A stretch of DNA of 64,000 nucleotides from Prevotellaceae bacterium UBA6398 (GTDB taxonomy: Bacteria; Bacteroidota; Bacteroidia; Bacteroidales; Bacteroidaceae): assembly GCA_002437495.1 (NCBI GenBank), contig DJQA01000008.1, forward strand, positions 1-64,000, written 5' to 3'. The notes under the pieces were generated by a model. That model saw only the letters and a program-made list of their open reading frames with translations. It did no database searches and had not been told where the DNA came from. The stretch's first letter is position 1. Each line of letters begins with the position of its first letter. Positions 41,647-50,974 of this stretch are shown piece by piece. The position numbers and the translations under genes are program-made.

Positions 41647-42720
41647 ATGAAGAAAACATTAATAATCGCCACATTCGCCGCGCTGTCGCTTGCAATGGCG
41701 GCCAAAGATACCGTTCCGGTGAAATTCGTGCAGGTGGCGCAAGATTACTCACTGCTTTCCACTCCCGCCGCACTCAACAAATTCATTAAAACAGCCAACA
41801 GCGCGGAATTCACGCCCGAAAACCGCGTCATCATGCTCCGAAACGCAATGGGCCTTGCGCACACCGACAAGCAGCGCAAACTAATACTCAAAGAAATAGC
41901 CACCACCGGGGCATTCCAGGCACTTGTGTTCGCAGCCGAATGGCTTGACAACGCCGCCGTGAAAACCGAGGCGGCAAAAGCCGTGCTTAAGATAGCCCTT
42001 GCAAACAAGGACTACGCCGGCACAGGCACAAAACAGGCAATAACCAAGGCGGGCATAATTCTCGGAAAGAGCAAACAGGTAAACAACTATCTCAAGTCTG
42101 TTACGGGCAACGGACTTGTAAAAGTTTTCAACGGCAAGAACCTTGACGGCTGGAAAGGACTTGTGGAAAACCCCATATCACGCGCCAAGATGTCGCCCGC
42201 CGAAGAGGCCCGAAAGCAGGTAAAGGCTGACGAAATAATGCGCCGAGACTGGAATGTAATCGATGGTCAGATTGTATATGTGGGACATGGTTTCGAAAAC
42301 CTATGCACCGTAAAGAAATACGGCGACTTCGAAATGTATGTTGACTGGAAACTCGACCCCGAAGGTGCGGAACCCGATGCCGGCATTTATCTTCGCGGCA
42401 CGCCGCAGGTGCAGATTTGGGACACGGCCCGCGTGAACGTGGGCGCACAAGTGGGTTCGGGCGGACTCTACAACAACCAGAAGAACGAAAGCAAACCCTC
42501 GCAGGTGGCAGACAACAAGCTCGGCGAATGGAACAGCTTCCATATAACAATGCGCGGGGAGAAAGTTACGGTTATTCTCAACGGCGTAAAAGTGGTTGAC
42601 AACGTAACGCTCGAAAACTATTGGGACAGCAACCGTAAGATATTCCCCATTGAACAGATAGAATTGCAGGCCCACGGCAGCCGCACATATTTCCGCGACA
42701 TATACATAAGGGAGCTTTAA
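41647..42720 (+). CDS. Secreted DUF1080 (3-keto-disaccharide hydrolase-like) protein
   Basis: The 357-aa protein has a short signal peptide (MKKTLIIATFAALSLAMA), a helical, HEAT-like N-terminal part (about 25-150: TPENRVIMLRNAMGLAHTDK, then KTEAAKAVLKIALANKDYAG) and a C-terminal DUF1080 domain (about 155-357) beginning with VFNGKNLDGWKGL and ending EIQLQAHGSRTYFRDIYIRE-like (EQIELQAHGSRTYFRDIYI). DUF1080 is a concanavalin-like beta-sandwich; some members hydrolyse 3-keto-glycosides. The two-domain layout is seen in other Bacteroidota proteins. It is co-transcribed with the SGNH hydrolase and followed by a terminator. Confidence 0.85.
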   Translation: MKKTLIIATFAALSLAMAAKDTVPVKFVQVAQDYSLLSTPAALNKFIKTANSAEFTPENRVIMLRNAMGLAHTDKQRKLILKEIATTGAFQALVFAAEWLDNAAVKTEAAKAVLKIALANKDYAGTGTKQAITKAGIILGKSKQVNNYLKSVTGNGLVKVFNGKNLDGWKGLVENPISRAKMSPAEEARKQVKADEIMRRDWNVIDGQIVYVGHGFENLCTVKKYGDFEMYVDWKLDPEGAEPDAGIYLRGTPQVQIWDTARVNVGAQVGSGGLYNNQKNESKPSQVADNKLGEWNSFHITMRGEKVTVILNGVKVVDNVTLENYWDSNRKIFPIEQIELQAHGSRTYFRDIYIREL

Positions 42721-42782
42721 CAACAAGCCCCTTTGCACGAAAGGCGACACAAAATCAAAGACCGCCAAACGCAAGACATACA

Positions 42783-42825
42783 ATCCCGCAGCCTGTGCCA
42801 TTACGCCGGTGTTGCGGGATTTTTG
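42783..42825 (+). terminator. Terminator of SGNH-DUF1080 operon
   Basis: ATCCCGCA (42783-42790) pairs with TGCGGGAT (42813-42820), followed by TTTTG. Confidence 0.7.
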
Positions 42826-42921
42826 CCTGCGTCCGCTGTGGGATGCAAAAGCGTCCGTTTTCCTTAACTTTTTGATTTGCAAACCGTTGCACCCTTCTTA
42901 AAAACACCTCGTAAGCGTTTG

Positions 42922-43070
42922 TTTTACAGCACGTTGCAAACTGGCGGAAAAAGGTCTGATGTAATTTAAATTATATCAGACATAATTTTTTCTACGTCCT
43001 ATGTAGTTTTTCCTACATCAAATGTATTTTTGGCGGTATTGATTTTGCGCCATTTGTAGGGGCGTATGCT
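42922..43070 (+). repeat. Composite repeat, copy 7: left flank, array and truncated palindrome
   Basis: Left flank TTTTACAGCACGTTGCAAAC, then GGCGGAAAAAGGTC, units starting at 42950 (partial), 42971, 42992 and 43013 (21-bp steps), a shortened linker GATTTTGCGCCATTTGTAG and only the left half of the palindrome (GGGGCGTATG, 43059-43068). It lies between the DUF1080 gene and gltX; nothing else but the terminator and promoter is seen in 42721-43293. Confidence 0.88.
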
Positions 43071-43236
43071 TTTTGATTAACCCTACTTTATACACATCAT
43101 GAGCACTGTCGTTTGCCTGTCATCCTGAACTGCGTTTGCGATGTTTGCCGCCTTGCCTCCGCCTTCACGAACATTCTTCACGAAGTCCTCATACAACGGG
43201 GCGGAAATCCAAAACGCCCGGGTAACGGCGCGCACT

Positions 43237-43267
43237 TTTGCAGGTTTTGCAAATTTGCGTAACTTTG
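43237..43267 (+). promoter_or_regulatory. Promoter of gltX-waaA-marC
   Basis: TTTG (43237-43240), a 19-bp gap, then TAACTTTG (43260-43267), a good Bacteroidota promoter 26 nt before the gltX ATG. Confidence 0.65.
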
Positions 43268-43293
43268 CACGTCAATTACAAGCAGATACATCA

Positions 43294-44835
43294 ATGGAAA
43301 GCAATATGGTTCGCGTGCGTTTTGCGCCAAGCCCCACGGGGCCCCTGCACATAGGCGGAGTACGCACGGCATTATATAACTACCTTTTTGCCCGCCAGCA
43401 CGGTGGAAAACTCATCTTCAGAATAGAAGACACCGACTCAAATCGCTTCGTTCCCGGAGCGGAGGAATATATATTGGAGTCGTTCAAGTGGCTCGGCATA
43501 AAGTTTGACGAAGGCGTAAGCTTCGGTGGCGAATACGGTCCTTACCGGCAATCGGAACGCAGAGAGATATACAAAAAATATGCCGACCAACTGCTTGACG
43601 AGGGCAAGGCCTACATAGCGTTCGACACCCCAGATGAGCTTCAGGCGGCAAGGGATAAAACCCCCAATTTCCAATACGATGCCACCACGCGCGGTTTCAT
43701 GCGCAACTCGCTCACACTTCAGCCCGAAGAGGTTAAAGCCTTAATCGACGGCGGGGCGCAATATGTTGTGCGCCTTAAAGTGGAAGGCGGCGAAGACATA
43801 CACGTTCACGACATTATTCGCGGAGAGGTTGTTATAAATTCCTCCGTGCTCGACGACAAAGTGCTATACAAGTCGGCAGACCAACTGCCAACATACCACC
43901 TTGCCAATGTTGTTGACGACCACCTGATGAAAATCACCCACGTGATACGCGGCGAGGAATGGCTTCCCTCTGCCCCACTCCACGTGCTGCTTTACCGCGC
44001 TCTTGGCTGGCAAGACACCATGCCGAGGTTCGCCCACCTGCCGCTTCTGCTCAAACCCGACGGCAAAGGAAAGCTTTCGAAACGCGACGGCGACCGTTTG
44101 GGATTTCCCGTGTTCCCTCTTGAATGGCACGACCCCAAAAGCGGCGAAATATCATCGGGCTACCGCGAAAGCGGATATATGCCACAAGCGGTGATTAACT
44201 TCCTTGCGCTTTTGGGATGGAACCCCGGCGACGACGAGGAGATTATGACGCTCGACGAAATCGTAAAAAAGTTCAAACTCGAGCATTGCAGCCGCAGCGG
44301 AGCAAAGTTCGATTTTGTTAAAGCCCAGTGGTTCAACCACGAATACATACTGCGCACACCCTCTGCCGAACTTGCGCCAACCTTCGACAAAATACTTAAG
44401 GCCAACGGCATAAACGAAACAATCGAACGCGTAACCGAAGTTGTTGAAATGATGAAAGGGCGCGTGAACTTCATAAAAGAACTTTGGCCTCTATGCAAAT
44501 TCTTCTTCGTAGCCCCCGAAGAATACGATGCGAAAACCGTGAAGAAACGCTGGAAGCAGGATTCGCCCGAAGTTATGACGGAACTGCGCGAACTTCTCGC
44601 CTCGCTCAACGATTTCTCGATAGAAAACCAAGACAAACACGTAATGGAATGGATTGCCGCCAAGGGATACGGCACGGGCAATGTTCTTAACGCCTTCCGC
44701 CTTACCATAGTGGGCGAGGGAATAGGTCCGCACGTGTTCGACATATCTGCGTTTCTGGGCAAAGAAGAAACACTCAGGCGAATGGACCGCGCAATAAGCA
44801 TGCTGGGACATAAAGAAAACCAAGCCGGGCAATGA
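43294..44835 (+). CDS. gltX: Glutamyl-tRNA synthetase
   Basis: The 513-aa class I aminoacyl-tRNA synthetase charges tRNA-Glu. The HIGH-type motif is PSPTGPLHIGGVRTALYNYL near residues 13-32 and the KMSKS-type motif is GKLSKRDGDR near 255. The anticodon-binding domain fills the C-terminal third. The frame is open from 43141, but the ATG at 43294 follows the promoter and starts at the family N-terminus. Its stop overlaps the first codons of waaA (ATGATG at 44832), indicating coupled translation. Length is slightly above E. coli GltX (471), normal for Bacteroidota. Confidence 0.96.
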   Translation: MESNMVRVRFAPSPTGPLHIGGVRTALYNYLFARQHGGKLIFRIEDTDSNRFVPGAEEYILESFKWLGIKFDEGVSFGGEYGPYRQSERREIYKKYADQLLDEGKAYIAFDTPDELQAARDKTPNFQYDATTRGFMRNSLTLQPEEVKALIDGGAQYVVRLKVEGGEDIHVHDIIRGEVVINSSVLDDKVLYKSADQLPTYHLANVVDDHLMKITHVIRGEEWLPSAPLHVLLYRALGWQDTMPRFAHLPLLLKPDGKGKLSKRDGDRLGFPVFPLEWHDPKSGEISSGYRESGYMPQAVINFLALLGWNPGDDEEIMTLDEIVKKFKLEHCSRSGAKFDFVKAQWFNHEYILRTPSAELAPTFDKILKANGINETIERVTEVVEMMKGRVNFIKELWPLCKFFFVAPEEYDAKTVKKRWKQDSPEVMTELRELLASLNDFSIENQDKHVMEWIAAKGYGTGNVLNAFRLTIVGEGIGPHVFDISAFLGKEETLRRMDRAISMLGHKENQAGQ

Positions 44836-46055
44836 TGTATTCACTGGGGATATACCTATACATTCTCTGCGTCAAGGCAGCCTCCCTTTTCAACTCAAAA
44901 GCAAGGCTTCTGCTCAACGGCCACGCCGAAACTTTCGGCATTCTGGCGCACGCCATACGCACCAACGACCGCTACGTGTGGTTTCACACCTCATCCCTCG
45001 GCGAATTCGAGCAAGGCCGGCCGCTCATGGAACGCCTGCGAAAGGAACATCCCGAATACAAAATACTGCTCACGTTTTTCTCGCCCTCAGGCTACGAAGT
45101 CAGAAAGAACTTCAACGGAGCCGACATCGTATGCTATATGCCCTTTGACACCTGCCGCAACGCCCGCCGCTTTGTGCGCATGGTGCGCCCCGAAAAGGCA
45201 TTCTTCATAAAATACGAGTTCTGGAAAAACTTCATAGACGAGCTCCACCGCTCGGGATGCGAAGTTTACAGCGTCTCGGCAATCTTCCGCAAAGACCAGA
45301 TATTCTTCCGCCCATACGGACGGCAATACGCCAAAGTTCTAAACAACTTCACAAGAATATTTGTACAGAACGACGACTCACGCCGACTGCTCGAAAGCAT
45401 AGGCATTGAGAACGTAACAGTTTCGGGCGACACCCGCTTTGACCGTGTGGTTGACATACGCAAGGCAGCAAAAGACGTAGAGCCTGCAAAAGCCATAGCC
45501 CGCGGATGCGCCAACGTACTCGTGGCGGGAAGTTCGTGGGAACCCGATGAGGACATAATAATCCCCTACTTCAACAGCCACAAAAACATGAAGCTCATCC
45601 TTGCGCCCCACGTGGTTAGCGAAAGCCACATAAGCCGCATACTCAAAGCTTTGAAACGTCCCGCCGTGCGCATAACCCAAGCCGCCGGAAAAGACATGGA
45701 CGCATACGACTGCTTGATAATCGACACATACGGAATGCTGTCGTCAATTTACCGATATGGCAACATAGCCTATGTTGGAGGAGGCTTCGGAGTTGGCATA
45801 CACAATGTACCCGAAGCCGCGGTTTACGGCATACCGGTTATAATAGGCCCCAATCACCACAAGTTTCGCGAGGCGGAAACGCTGCTGCGGCTCGGCGGAT
45901 GTTTCGAAGTAACATCGTCCCACACTTTCGCCATTACAATGGACCTTCTAACAAGCAACGAGGAAAGCCGCAGCAAAGCAGGCAAGGCGGCAGGCAACTA
46001 CATAAGCTCTAACGCCGGCGCGGCCGACAAAATATTCGACAAAATCAAATGGTAA
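44832..46055 (+). CDS. waaA: 3-deoxy-D-manno-octulosonic acid (Kdo) transferase
   Basis: The 407-aa inner-membrane-associated glycosyltransferase (GT30) adds Kdo to lipid A precursor, an essential step of lipopolysaccharide synthesis. A short hydrophobic N-terminal anchor (SLGIYLYILCVKAASLF) precedes the GT-B domains. The acceptor-domain block HTSSLGEFEQGRPLMERLRK contains the catalytic Glu, and the C-terminal donor domain has YVGGGFGVGIHNVPEAA and GPNHHKFREAE. Two ATG codons in tandem (44832 and 44835) overlap the gltX stop. MarC follows after 1 bp. All conserved blocks are present. Confidence 0.93.
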   Translation: MMYSLGIYLYILCVKAASLFNSKARLLLNGHAETFGILAHAIRTNDRYVWFHTSSLGEFEQGRPLMERLRKEHPEYKILLTFFSPSGYEVRKNFNGADIVCYMPFDTCRNARRFVRMVRPEKAFFIKYEFWKNFIDELHRSGCEVYSVSAIFRKDQIFFRPYGRQYAKVLNNFTRIFVQNDDSRRLLESIGIENVTVSGDTRFDRVVDIRKAAKDVEPAKAIARGCANVLVAGSSWEPDEDIIIPYFNSHKNMKLILAPHVVSESHISRILKALKRPAVRITQAAGKDMDAYDCLIIDTYGMLSSIYRYGNIAYVGGGFGVGIHNVPEAAVYGIPVIIGPNHHKFREAETLLRLGGCFEVTSSHTFAITMDLLTSNEESRSKAGKAAGNYISSNAGAADKIFDKIKW

Positions 46056-46056
46056 A

Positions 46057-46680
46057 ATGATATCATCGCTTTTTTCTTTGGACTACATTCTTTCGCGCTT
46101 AAACTCCCAGGAAATTGCAAGCGCGTTTATTGTATTGTTCGCCGTAATCGACATCTTCGGCTCGACACCGGTGATAATAAGCCTCAAAAATCAGGGGCGG
46201 CCCGTAAGCGCGTGGAAAGCGTCATCCATATCTTTCGCGCTTCTCTTTGGCTTCTACCTTGCCGGCGACGCCATGCTCAAACTATTCAGCGTTGACATAC
46301 AGTCGTTCGCCATCGCCGGCTCGCTGGTGCTGTTCCTCATGTCGCTCGAAATGATACTCGACATAACCATATTCAAGAACATGGGACCCATAAAGGAGGC
46401 CACGCTCGTGCCTGTGGTTTTCCCGCTAATAGCCGGCGCAGGCTCGTTCACCACCCTGCTTTCGCTAAAAGCCGAATACGCCTCTACAAACATCATAATA
46501 GCCTTGGTGCTCAACTGCCTTATGGTTTACATAGTAATCCGCGCCATCGACTGGGTGGAAAGAAAGATAAGCCCGGCAGCCATATACCTAATGCGCAAAT
46601 TCTTCGGTATCATACTGCTGGCCATATCGGTAAGGCTGTTCACCGCAAACATAATACCGCTTATAATCAAAATGGGCTGA
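46057..46680 (+). CDS. MarC-family integral membrane protein
   Basis: The 207-aa protein has six hydrophobic segments and the MarC/UPF0056 pattern: AVIDIFGSTPVIISL in the first part, FALLFGFYLAGDAMLKLFSV, and VPVVFPLIAGAGSFTTLLSL in the middle. The function of MarC proteins is not established; an early link to multiple antibiotic resistance was not confirmed. It starts 1 bp after waaA and ends the gltX operon. No clear terminator is seen before eno. Confidence 0.9.
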   Translation: MISSLFSLDYILSRLNSQEIASAFIVLFAVIDIFGSTPVIISLKNQGRPVSAWKASSISFALLFGFYLAGDAMLKLFSVDIQSFAIAGSLVLFLMSLEMILDITIFKNMGPIKEATLVPVVFPLIAGAGSFTTLLSLKAEYASTNIIIALVLNCLMVYIVIRAIDWVERKISPAAIYLMRKFFGIILLAISVRLFTANIIPLIIKMG

Positions 46681-46821
46681 AACCCGAGCCAAAACGTCCC
46701 ATTGCCAAGTGCTGTTTCAAAACACGCGGCAACAACGACGACATGCGCCCTTTTTGCGGAATATAGTTTCTAGGCATGGAAAAATAATACTGCCCGCTGT
46801 ATGCCATTGCAAAAAAAGAAT

Positions 46822-46829
46822 TATTTTTG
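46822..46829 (+). promoter_or_regulatory. -7 box for eno
   Basis: TATTTTTG matches TAnnTTTG, 28 nt before the eno ATG at 46858. Confidence 0.45.
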
Positions 46830-46857
46830 TGTCGGAAATAGTCAAAATCATATTATT

Positions 46858-48171
46858 ATGAAGATTGAGAAAATTCATGCAAGAGAAATCCTCGATTCAA
46901 GAGGCAATCCAACCGTAGAGGTTGAAGTAACATTGGAAAACGGCGTGATGGGTCGCGCAAGTGTCCCCTCAGGCGCATCAACCGGCGAAAACGAGGCTCT
47001 CGAGCTTCGCGACGGCGACAAGAAGCGTTATGGCGGCAAGGGCGTAACCAAAGCTGTTGACAATGTAAACAACATAATCGCGCCCGCTCTCAAAGGCGAC
47101 TGCGTGCTCAACCAGCGTGCAATCGACTACAAAATGCTCGCGCTCGATGGCACCCCCACCAAGAGCAAGCTCGGCGCAAACGCAATACTCGGCGTGTCTC
47201 TCGCAGCTGCACACACCGCTGCCAAGGCACTCAACATTCCCCTATACCGCTACATAGGCGGCGCAAACACCTACGTACTTCCCGTTCCGATGATGAACAT
47301 CATCAACGGCGGCGCACACTCCGATGCTCCCATCGCATTCCAGGAGTTCATGATCCGTCCGGTTGGCGCACCCACCGAGCGTGAGGCCATCCGCATGGGC
47401 GCAGAAGTGTTCCACGCTCTCGCAAAGCTGCTCAAAAAGCGCGGTCTTTCCACAGCCGTAGGCGACGAAGGCGGTTTCGCACCCGCACTCAATGGCATAG
47501 AAGACGCTCTCGAAAGCATATGTCAGGCTATAAAGGATGCCGGCTACGAACCGGGCAAGGACGTAAAGATTGCAATGGACTGCGCCGCTTCGGAGTTCGC
47601 AACCTGCGAAAACGGCGAGTGGTTCTACGACTACCGCCAGCTCAAGAGCGGAATGCCCAAAGACCCCAACGGCAAGAAGCTCACAGCCGAGGAACAGATA
47701 AAGTATCTCGAAGAACTCATCACAAAATATCCTATCGACTCTATCGAGGACGGTCTCGACGAGAACGACTGGGACAACTGGGTTAAACTCACCGCAGCCA
47801 TCGGCGACCGTTGCCAGCTCGTGGGCGATGACCTGTTCGTTACCAACGTCAAGTTCCTTCAGAAGGGTATAAAGATGGGCGCTGCAAACTCCATCCTCAT
47901 CAAGGTTAATCAGATTGGTTCGCTCACCGAAACCCTCGAAGCCATCGAAATGGCTCACCGCCACGGCTACACAACCGTTACCTCACACCGCAGCGGCGAA
48001 ACCGAGGACACCACAATTGCCGACATCGCAGTTGCAACCAACAGCGGTCAGATTAAGACCGGCTCCATGAGCCGCACAGACCGTATGGCAAAATACAACC
48101 AGCTCATACGCATCGAGGAAGAGCTTGGCGACATCGCACAATACGGCTACAAGCGCATTCAGAAGGCATAA
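46858..48171 (+). CDS. eno: Enolase
   Basis: The 437-aa glycolytic enzyme converts 2-phosphoglycerate to phosphoenolpyruvate with Mg2+. Hallmarks: AREILDSRGNPTVEVEV at the start, the SGASTGENEALELRD loop, the catalytic Glu in FQEFMIRPVGA, the metal ligands in KIAMDCAASEF, SIEDGLDENDW and LVGDDLFVTN, the catalytic Lys in ILIKVNQIGSLTE, and SHRSGETEDTTIAD. The frame is open from 46801, but the ATG at 46858 lies after the -7 box and at the family start. Codon use is more biased than neighbours, as expected for high expression. It is monocistronic with a strong terminator. Confidence 0.98.
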   Translation: MKIEKIHAREILDSRGNPTVEVEVTLENGVMGRASVPSGASTGENEALELRDGDKKRYGGKGVTKAVDNVNNIIAPALKGDCVLNQRAIDYKMLALDGTPTKSKLGANAILGVSLAAAHTAAKALNIPLYRYIGGANTYVLPVPMMNIINGGAHSDAPIAFQEFMIRPVGAPTEREAIRMGAEVFHALAKLLKKRGLSTAVGDEGGFAPALNGIEDALESICQAIKDAGYEPGKDVKIAMDCAASEFATCENGEWFYDYRQLKSGMPKDPNGKKLTAEEQIKYLEELITKYPIDSIEDGLDENDWDNWVKLTAAIGDRCQLVGDDLFVTNVKFLQKGIKMGAANSILIKVNQIGSLTETLEAIEMAHRHGYTTVTSHRSGETEDTTIADIAVATNSGQIKTGSMSRTDRMAKYNQLIRIEEELGDIAQYGYKRIQKA

Positions 48172-48199
48172 AGCCTAAGCTGAAAGCAGCAAACATATT

Positions 48200-48238
48200 C
48201 CGGGCATGCCCTGCAAAAGGGGCATACCCGGATTTTTT
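48200..48238 (+). terminator. Terminator of eno
   Basis: CCGGGCATGCCC pairs with GGGGCATACCCGG (one bulge or mismatch), followed by ATTTTTT. Confidence 0.82.
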
Positions 48239-48383
48239 GTGCCTTGTGCGGAATGGCGGTAAAGAGACACTTCGCAAATTTTATTATGGGCATAAACGAA
48301 CCCCCTTACTTGCCGCCAAAACCGCGTAAGACGTTGGTTTCCAGGAAAATTCTTGGCGGAAAATATTCTGCATAACGATTTGC

Positions 48384-48496
48384 TTTTCAGAGGTTTGCAA
48401 AAGCTGAAAAAAGGTCTGATGTAATTTGAATTATGTCTGATATAATTTTTCCTACATAGGACATAGTTTTTTCTGTTTCAGACATAATTTTCAGGG
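48384..48496 (+). repeat. Composite repeat, copy 8: left flank and array
   Basis: Left flank TTTTCAGAGGTTTGCAAAAG, then GAAAAAAGGTC, units starting at 48410 (partial), 48431, 48452 and 48473 (21-bp steps), ending ATTTTCAGGGG. No GC palindrome follows; the GH2 promoter lies 30 bp beyond. It is between eno and the GH2 gene. Confidence 0.88.
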
Positions 48497-48526
48497 GATA
48501 CAAAACACGGTTTTCGGGAAATTCGC

Positions 48527-48534
48527 TAATTTTG
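48527..48534 (+). promoter_or_regulatory. -7 box for the GH2 gene
   Basis: TAATTTTG matches TAnnTTTG. The sequence just after it, ATACTAGTGTCG (48540-48551), is one change from the palindrome at 16030-16043, a possible coincidence. Confidence 0.4.
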
Positions 48535-48653
48535 CTTCCATACTAGTGTCGCAAAGGCAATTGCAGCCTTTTTCCGATTGGCTGCCGCCGGGACGGAGCA
48601 AAACTGCTCATAAACACTGCACTCACCAAATACAACAATAACTTAAAATATCG

Positions 48654-50489
48654 ATGAAAGTAAGACATTTATTAGCCGCTGCCGCAGTCGCGCTGCTTGC
48701 AGCCCCGCAACAGACCGGCGCACAATGGAAGCCCGTGGGCGACAAAATCAAGACACCGTGGGCGGAAAAGGTCAGCCCCAAACTGCCGTGGAACGTATAT
48801 CCGCGCCCGCAGCTCAAGCGTGCGCAATGGGTGAACCTCAACGGACAGTGGAACTACGCCATAAAAGGTCTGCAAGGCGGCGAACCCGCATCGTTCGACG
48901 GCAAAATCCTCGTCCCCTACCCAATAGAGTCCTCGCTCTCCGGCGTTGGAAAAACGCTTACAAAGGACAACATCCTGTGGTACAACCGCACCTTCACAAT
49001 TCCCTCCGCATGGAAAGGAAAGAACGTCAAGCTCAACTTCGGCGGCGTTGACTGGAAAGCGGAAGTGTTCGTGAACGGCGTAAGCGTTGGCAGCCACACG
49101 GGAGGCTTCGCGCCTTTCAGCCTCGACATCACAAGCGCACTGAAACCGGGCAGCAACAAACTTTCCGTAAAAGTGTTCGACCCCACGTCTGACGGATACC
49201 AGCCCGTAGGAAAACAAAAAAGCAAGGCTTCGGGAATATGGTACACCCCCGCATCGGGCATTTGGCAAACTGTTTGGCTTGAGCCTGTAAGCGCAAAACA
49301 TCTTGAGAGCATGGAAATCAATCCCGACATAGACGCAGGCACATTGAACGTGAAACCATTCGTCAGCGGCGCAAACAGCGGCGACAAGGTTGTGGTAACT
49401 GCCAAGTTCGGCAAAACCGCCGTTGCAACGGCAAAAGGCGAAAGCGGAGAGAACATAAGCCTGAGCATACCAAACGCAAAACTCTGGAGTCCCGACCAGC
49501 CCAACCTTTACAGCCTCGACATAAAAGTTGTCTCTGGCGGCAAGACGGTTGATGCCGTTAGCAGCTACGCCGCAATGCGCAAGATTTCGCAGGGAAAGAG
49601 CAAGAGCGGACACTTGGTGATGATGCTCAACAACAAGCCCCTGTTCCAAATGGGCCCGCTCGACCAAGGATACTGGCCGGACGGCATCTACACCGCGCCA
49701 ACCTACGAGGCGATGGTTTACGACATCGACAAAACCAAGGAGTGGGGGTTCAACATGATCCGCAAGCACATGAAGGTGGAGCCGGACCTGTGGTACGAAT
49801 ACTGCGATAAGGCTGGAATGCTGGTATGGCAGGACATGCCCAGCGGACAGATTAACTACGAACACAACAAATGGGACATGACCCACTGGTTCGCAAGCGA
49901 CGAGATGACGCGCAACGCCGAAAGCGAGAGCGACTTCCGCGCCGAGTGGAAAGACATCATAGACAATTTCAAGAACCACCCCTGCATCGTGGTTTGGACA
50001 CCGTTCAACGAGGGCTGGGGGCAGTTCAAGACCGCCGACATCACAGACTACACCAGGCAGCTCGACCCCACGCGCCTCATTAACTCAGCTTCGGGCGGCA
50101 ACCACTTCAAGGGCGTGGGCGACATACTCGACCTTCACAAATACCCCGCACCCGAAATGTACCTCACCGACCCCGACCGCGTGGAGGTCATGGGCGAGTT
50201 CGGCGGTCTCGGACTTCCGCTCAAGGGACACGTATGGCAGGACAGCGACAACTGGGGCTACGTGCAGTACAAGAACGAAAAGGAAGTAACCGACCGCTAT
50301 GTGGAGATAGCCGACGGACTTCTCGAAATGGTCAAGAAAGGTGTCGCTGCCGGCGTTTACACCCAGACCACCGACTGCGAGATTGAGGTCAACGGCCTCA
50401 TGACATACGACCGCAAGGTCATTAAGATTGAGGAGAAGCGCGTGCGCGAGGCAAACCTCAAGCTCTGCCGCTCGCTGGACAACGAATAA
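48654..50489 (+). CDS. Secreted glycoside hydrolase family 2 enzyme
   Basis: The 611-aa protein has a signal peptide (MKVRHLLAAAAVALLAAPQQ, cleavage after TGA about residue 23). A jelly-roll sugar-binding domain (about 60-205: VNLNGQWNYAIKG, FGGVDWKAEVFVNGVSVGSH) precedes an Ig-like domain (about 210-300) and the TIM barrel (about 305-611). Retaining GH2 catalytic residues are visible: acid/base Glu453 in TPFNEGWGQ and nucleophile Glu515 in VEVMGEFGG. The length fits beta-glucuronidase-like or compact beta-galactosidase-like members, but the substrate cannot be fixed from sequence. It is monocistronic with a leader of about 115 nt and shares a bidirectional terminator with the convergent lipoprotein gene. 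Confidence 0.9.
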   Translation: MKVRHLLAAAAVALLAAPQQTGAQWKPVGDKIKTPWAEKVSPKLPWNVYPRPQLKRAQWVNLNGQWNYAIKGLQGGEPASFDGKILVPYPIESSLSGVGKTLTKDNILWYNRTFTIPSAWKGKNVKLNFGGVDWKAEVFVNGVSVGSHTGGFAPFSLDITSALKPGSNKLSVKVFDPTSDGYQPVGKQKSKASGIWYTPASGIWQTVWLEPVSAKHLESMEINPDIDAGTLNVKPFVSGANSGDKVVVTAKFGKTAVATAKGESGENISLSIPNAKLWSPDQPNLYSLDIKVVSGGKTVDAVSSYAAMRKISQGKSKSGHLVMMLNNKPLFQMGPLDQGYWPDGIYTAPTYEAMVYDIDKTKEWGFNMIRKHMKVEPDLWYEYCDKAGMLVWQDMPSGQINYEHNKWDMTHWFASDEMTRNAESESDFRAEWKDIIDNFKNHPCIVVWTPFNEGWGQFKTADITDYTRQLDPTRLINSASGGNHFKGVGDILDLHKYPAPEMYLTDPDRVEVMGEFGGLGLPLKGHVWQDSDNWGYVQYKNEKEVTDRYVEIADGLLEMVKKGVAAGVYTQTTDCEIEVNGLMTYDRKVIKIEEKRVREANLKLCRSLDNE

Positions 50490-50511
50490 TTTCCGCGCCA
50501 ATCCAAAACAT

Positions 50512-50544
50512 AAAAAACCACGGTGATAATCACCGTGGTTTTTT
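50512..50544. terminator. Bidirectional terminator
   Basis: AACCACGGTGA and TCACCGTGGTT form a perfect stem with an A run before and a T run after, so it can end both the GH2 gene (plus) and the lipoprotein gene (minus). Confidence 0.85.
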
Positions 50545-50559
50545 GCTTGGGGGATTACG

Positions 50560-50958
50560 CTACTGCCCTATCGGGGCTATCCCACGGTTGGCCTCGTCTT
50601 GCGACCACTGCACCTGCCACGTGCGGCCGTCGGTTGTGTCGAGCAGGATGAAAGTCCAGAAATTCTGCGTCGGGCAAAGCGTGAACCTCCCTGCCTTTCC
50701 CTTTTCGGCAAGCGGCATGCCGTTCAGAACAGTCTCCCCACGGTTGTTGTCCTTAACGTCATACTGCACCTGCCACATCTTGCCGCTCCGCGTGTCGAGC
50801 TTTATGAACGTCCAAAGGTTCTGCGTGGGAAACAGCTTGTACACCTCGGCGTTTGCCGAGATTGCCGCAATAATAGCGGCATCCCTCTTTTCCGCCTCCT
50901 TGTTACCGCACGCCGCAAACAGCGGCAGCAGCAAGGCTATCAATATGCACTTTTTCAT
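50560..50958 (-). CDS. Small lipoprotein with an internal duplication
   Basis: The 132-aa protein has a lipoprotein signal peptide with lipobox FAAC (Cys17), so it should be membrane-anchored in the envelope. The mature part is two copies of a motif of about 38 residues: FPTQNLWTFIKLDTRSGKMW followed by QVQYDVKDNNRG, and CPTQNFWTFILLDTTDGRTW followed by QVQWSQDEANRG. No family or function is recognised. The frame extends to 51081, but the ATG at 50958 gives the signal peptide. It lies 16 bp after a secreted hypothetical protein on the same strand and is probably co-transcribed. Confidence 0.75.
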   Translation of the reverse strand: MKKCILIALLLPLFAACGNKEAEKRDAAIIAAISANAEVYKLFPTQNLWTFIKLDTRSGKMWQVQYDVKDNNRGETVLNGMPLAEKGKAGRFTLCPTQNFWTFILLDTTDGRTWQVQWSQDEANRGIAPIGQ

Positions 50959-50974
50959 GGTTTTATTGTTTTGG

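Noticed and set aside
47242..47964. 240-codon open frame antisense to enolase
   Set aside because: It mirrors strongly biased enolase codons and shows no family features.
48672..49979. 435-codon open frame antisense to the GH2 gene
   Set aside because: It is a shadow of a G/C-biased coding strand: the opposite strand has a signal peptide, full GH2 domains and both catalytic glutamates.
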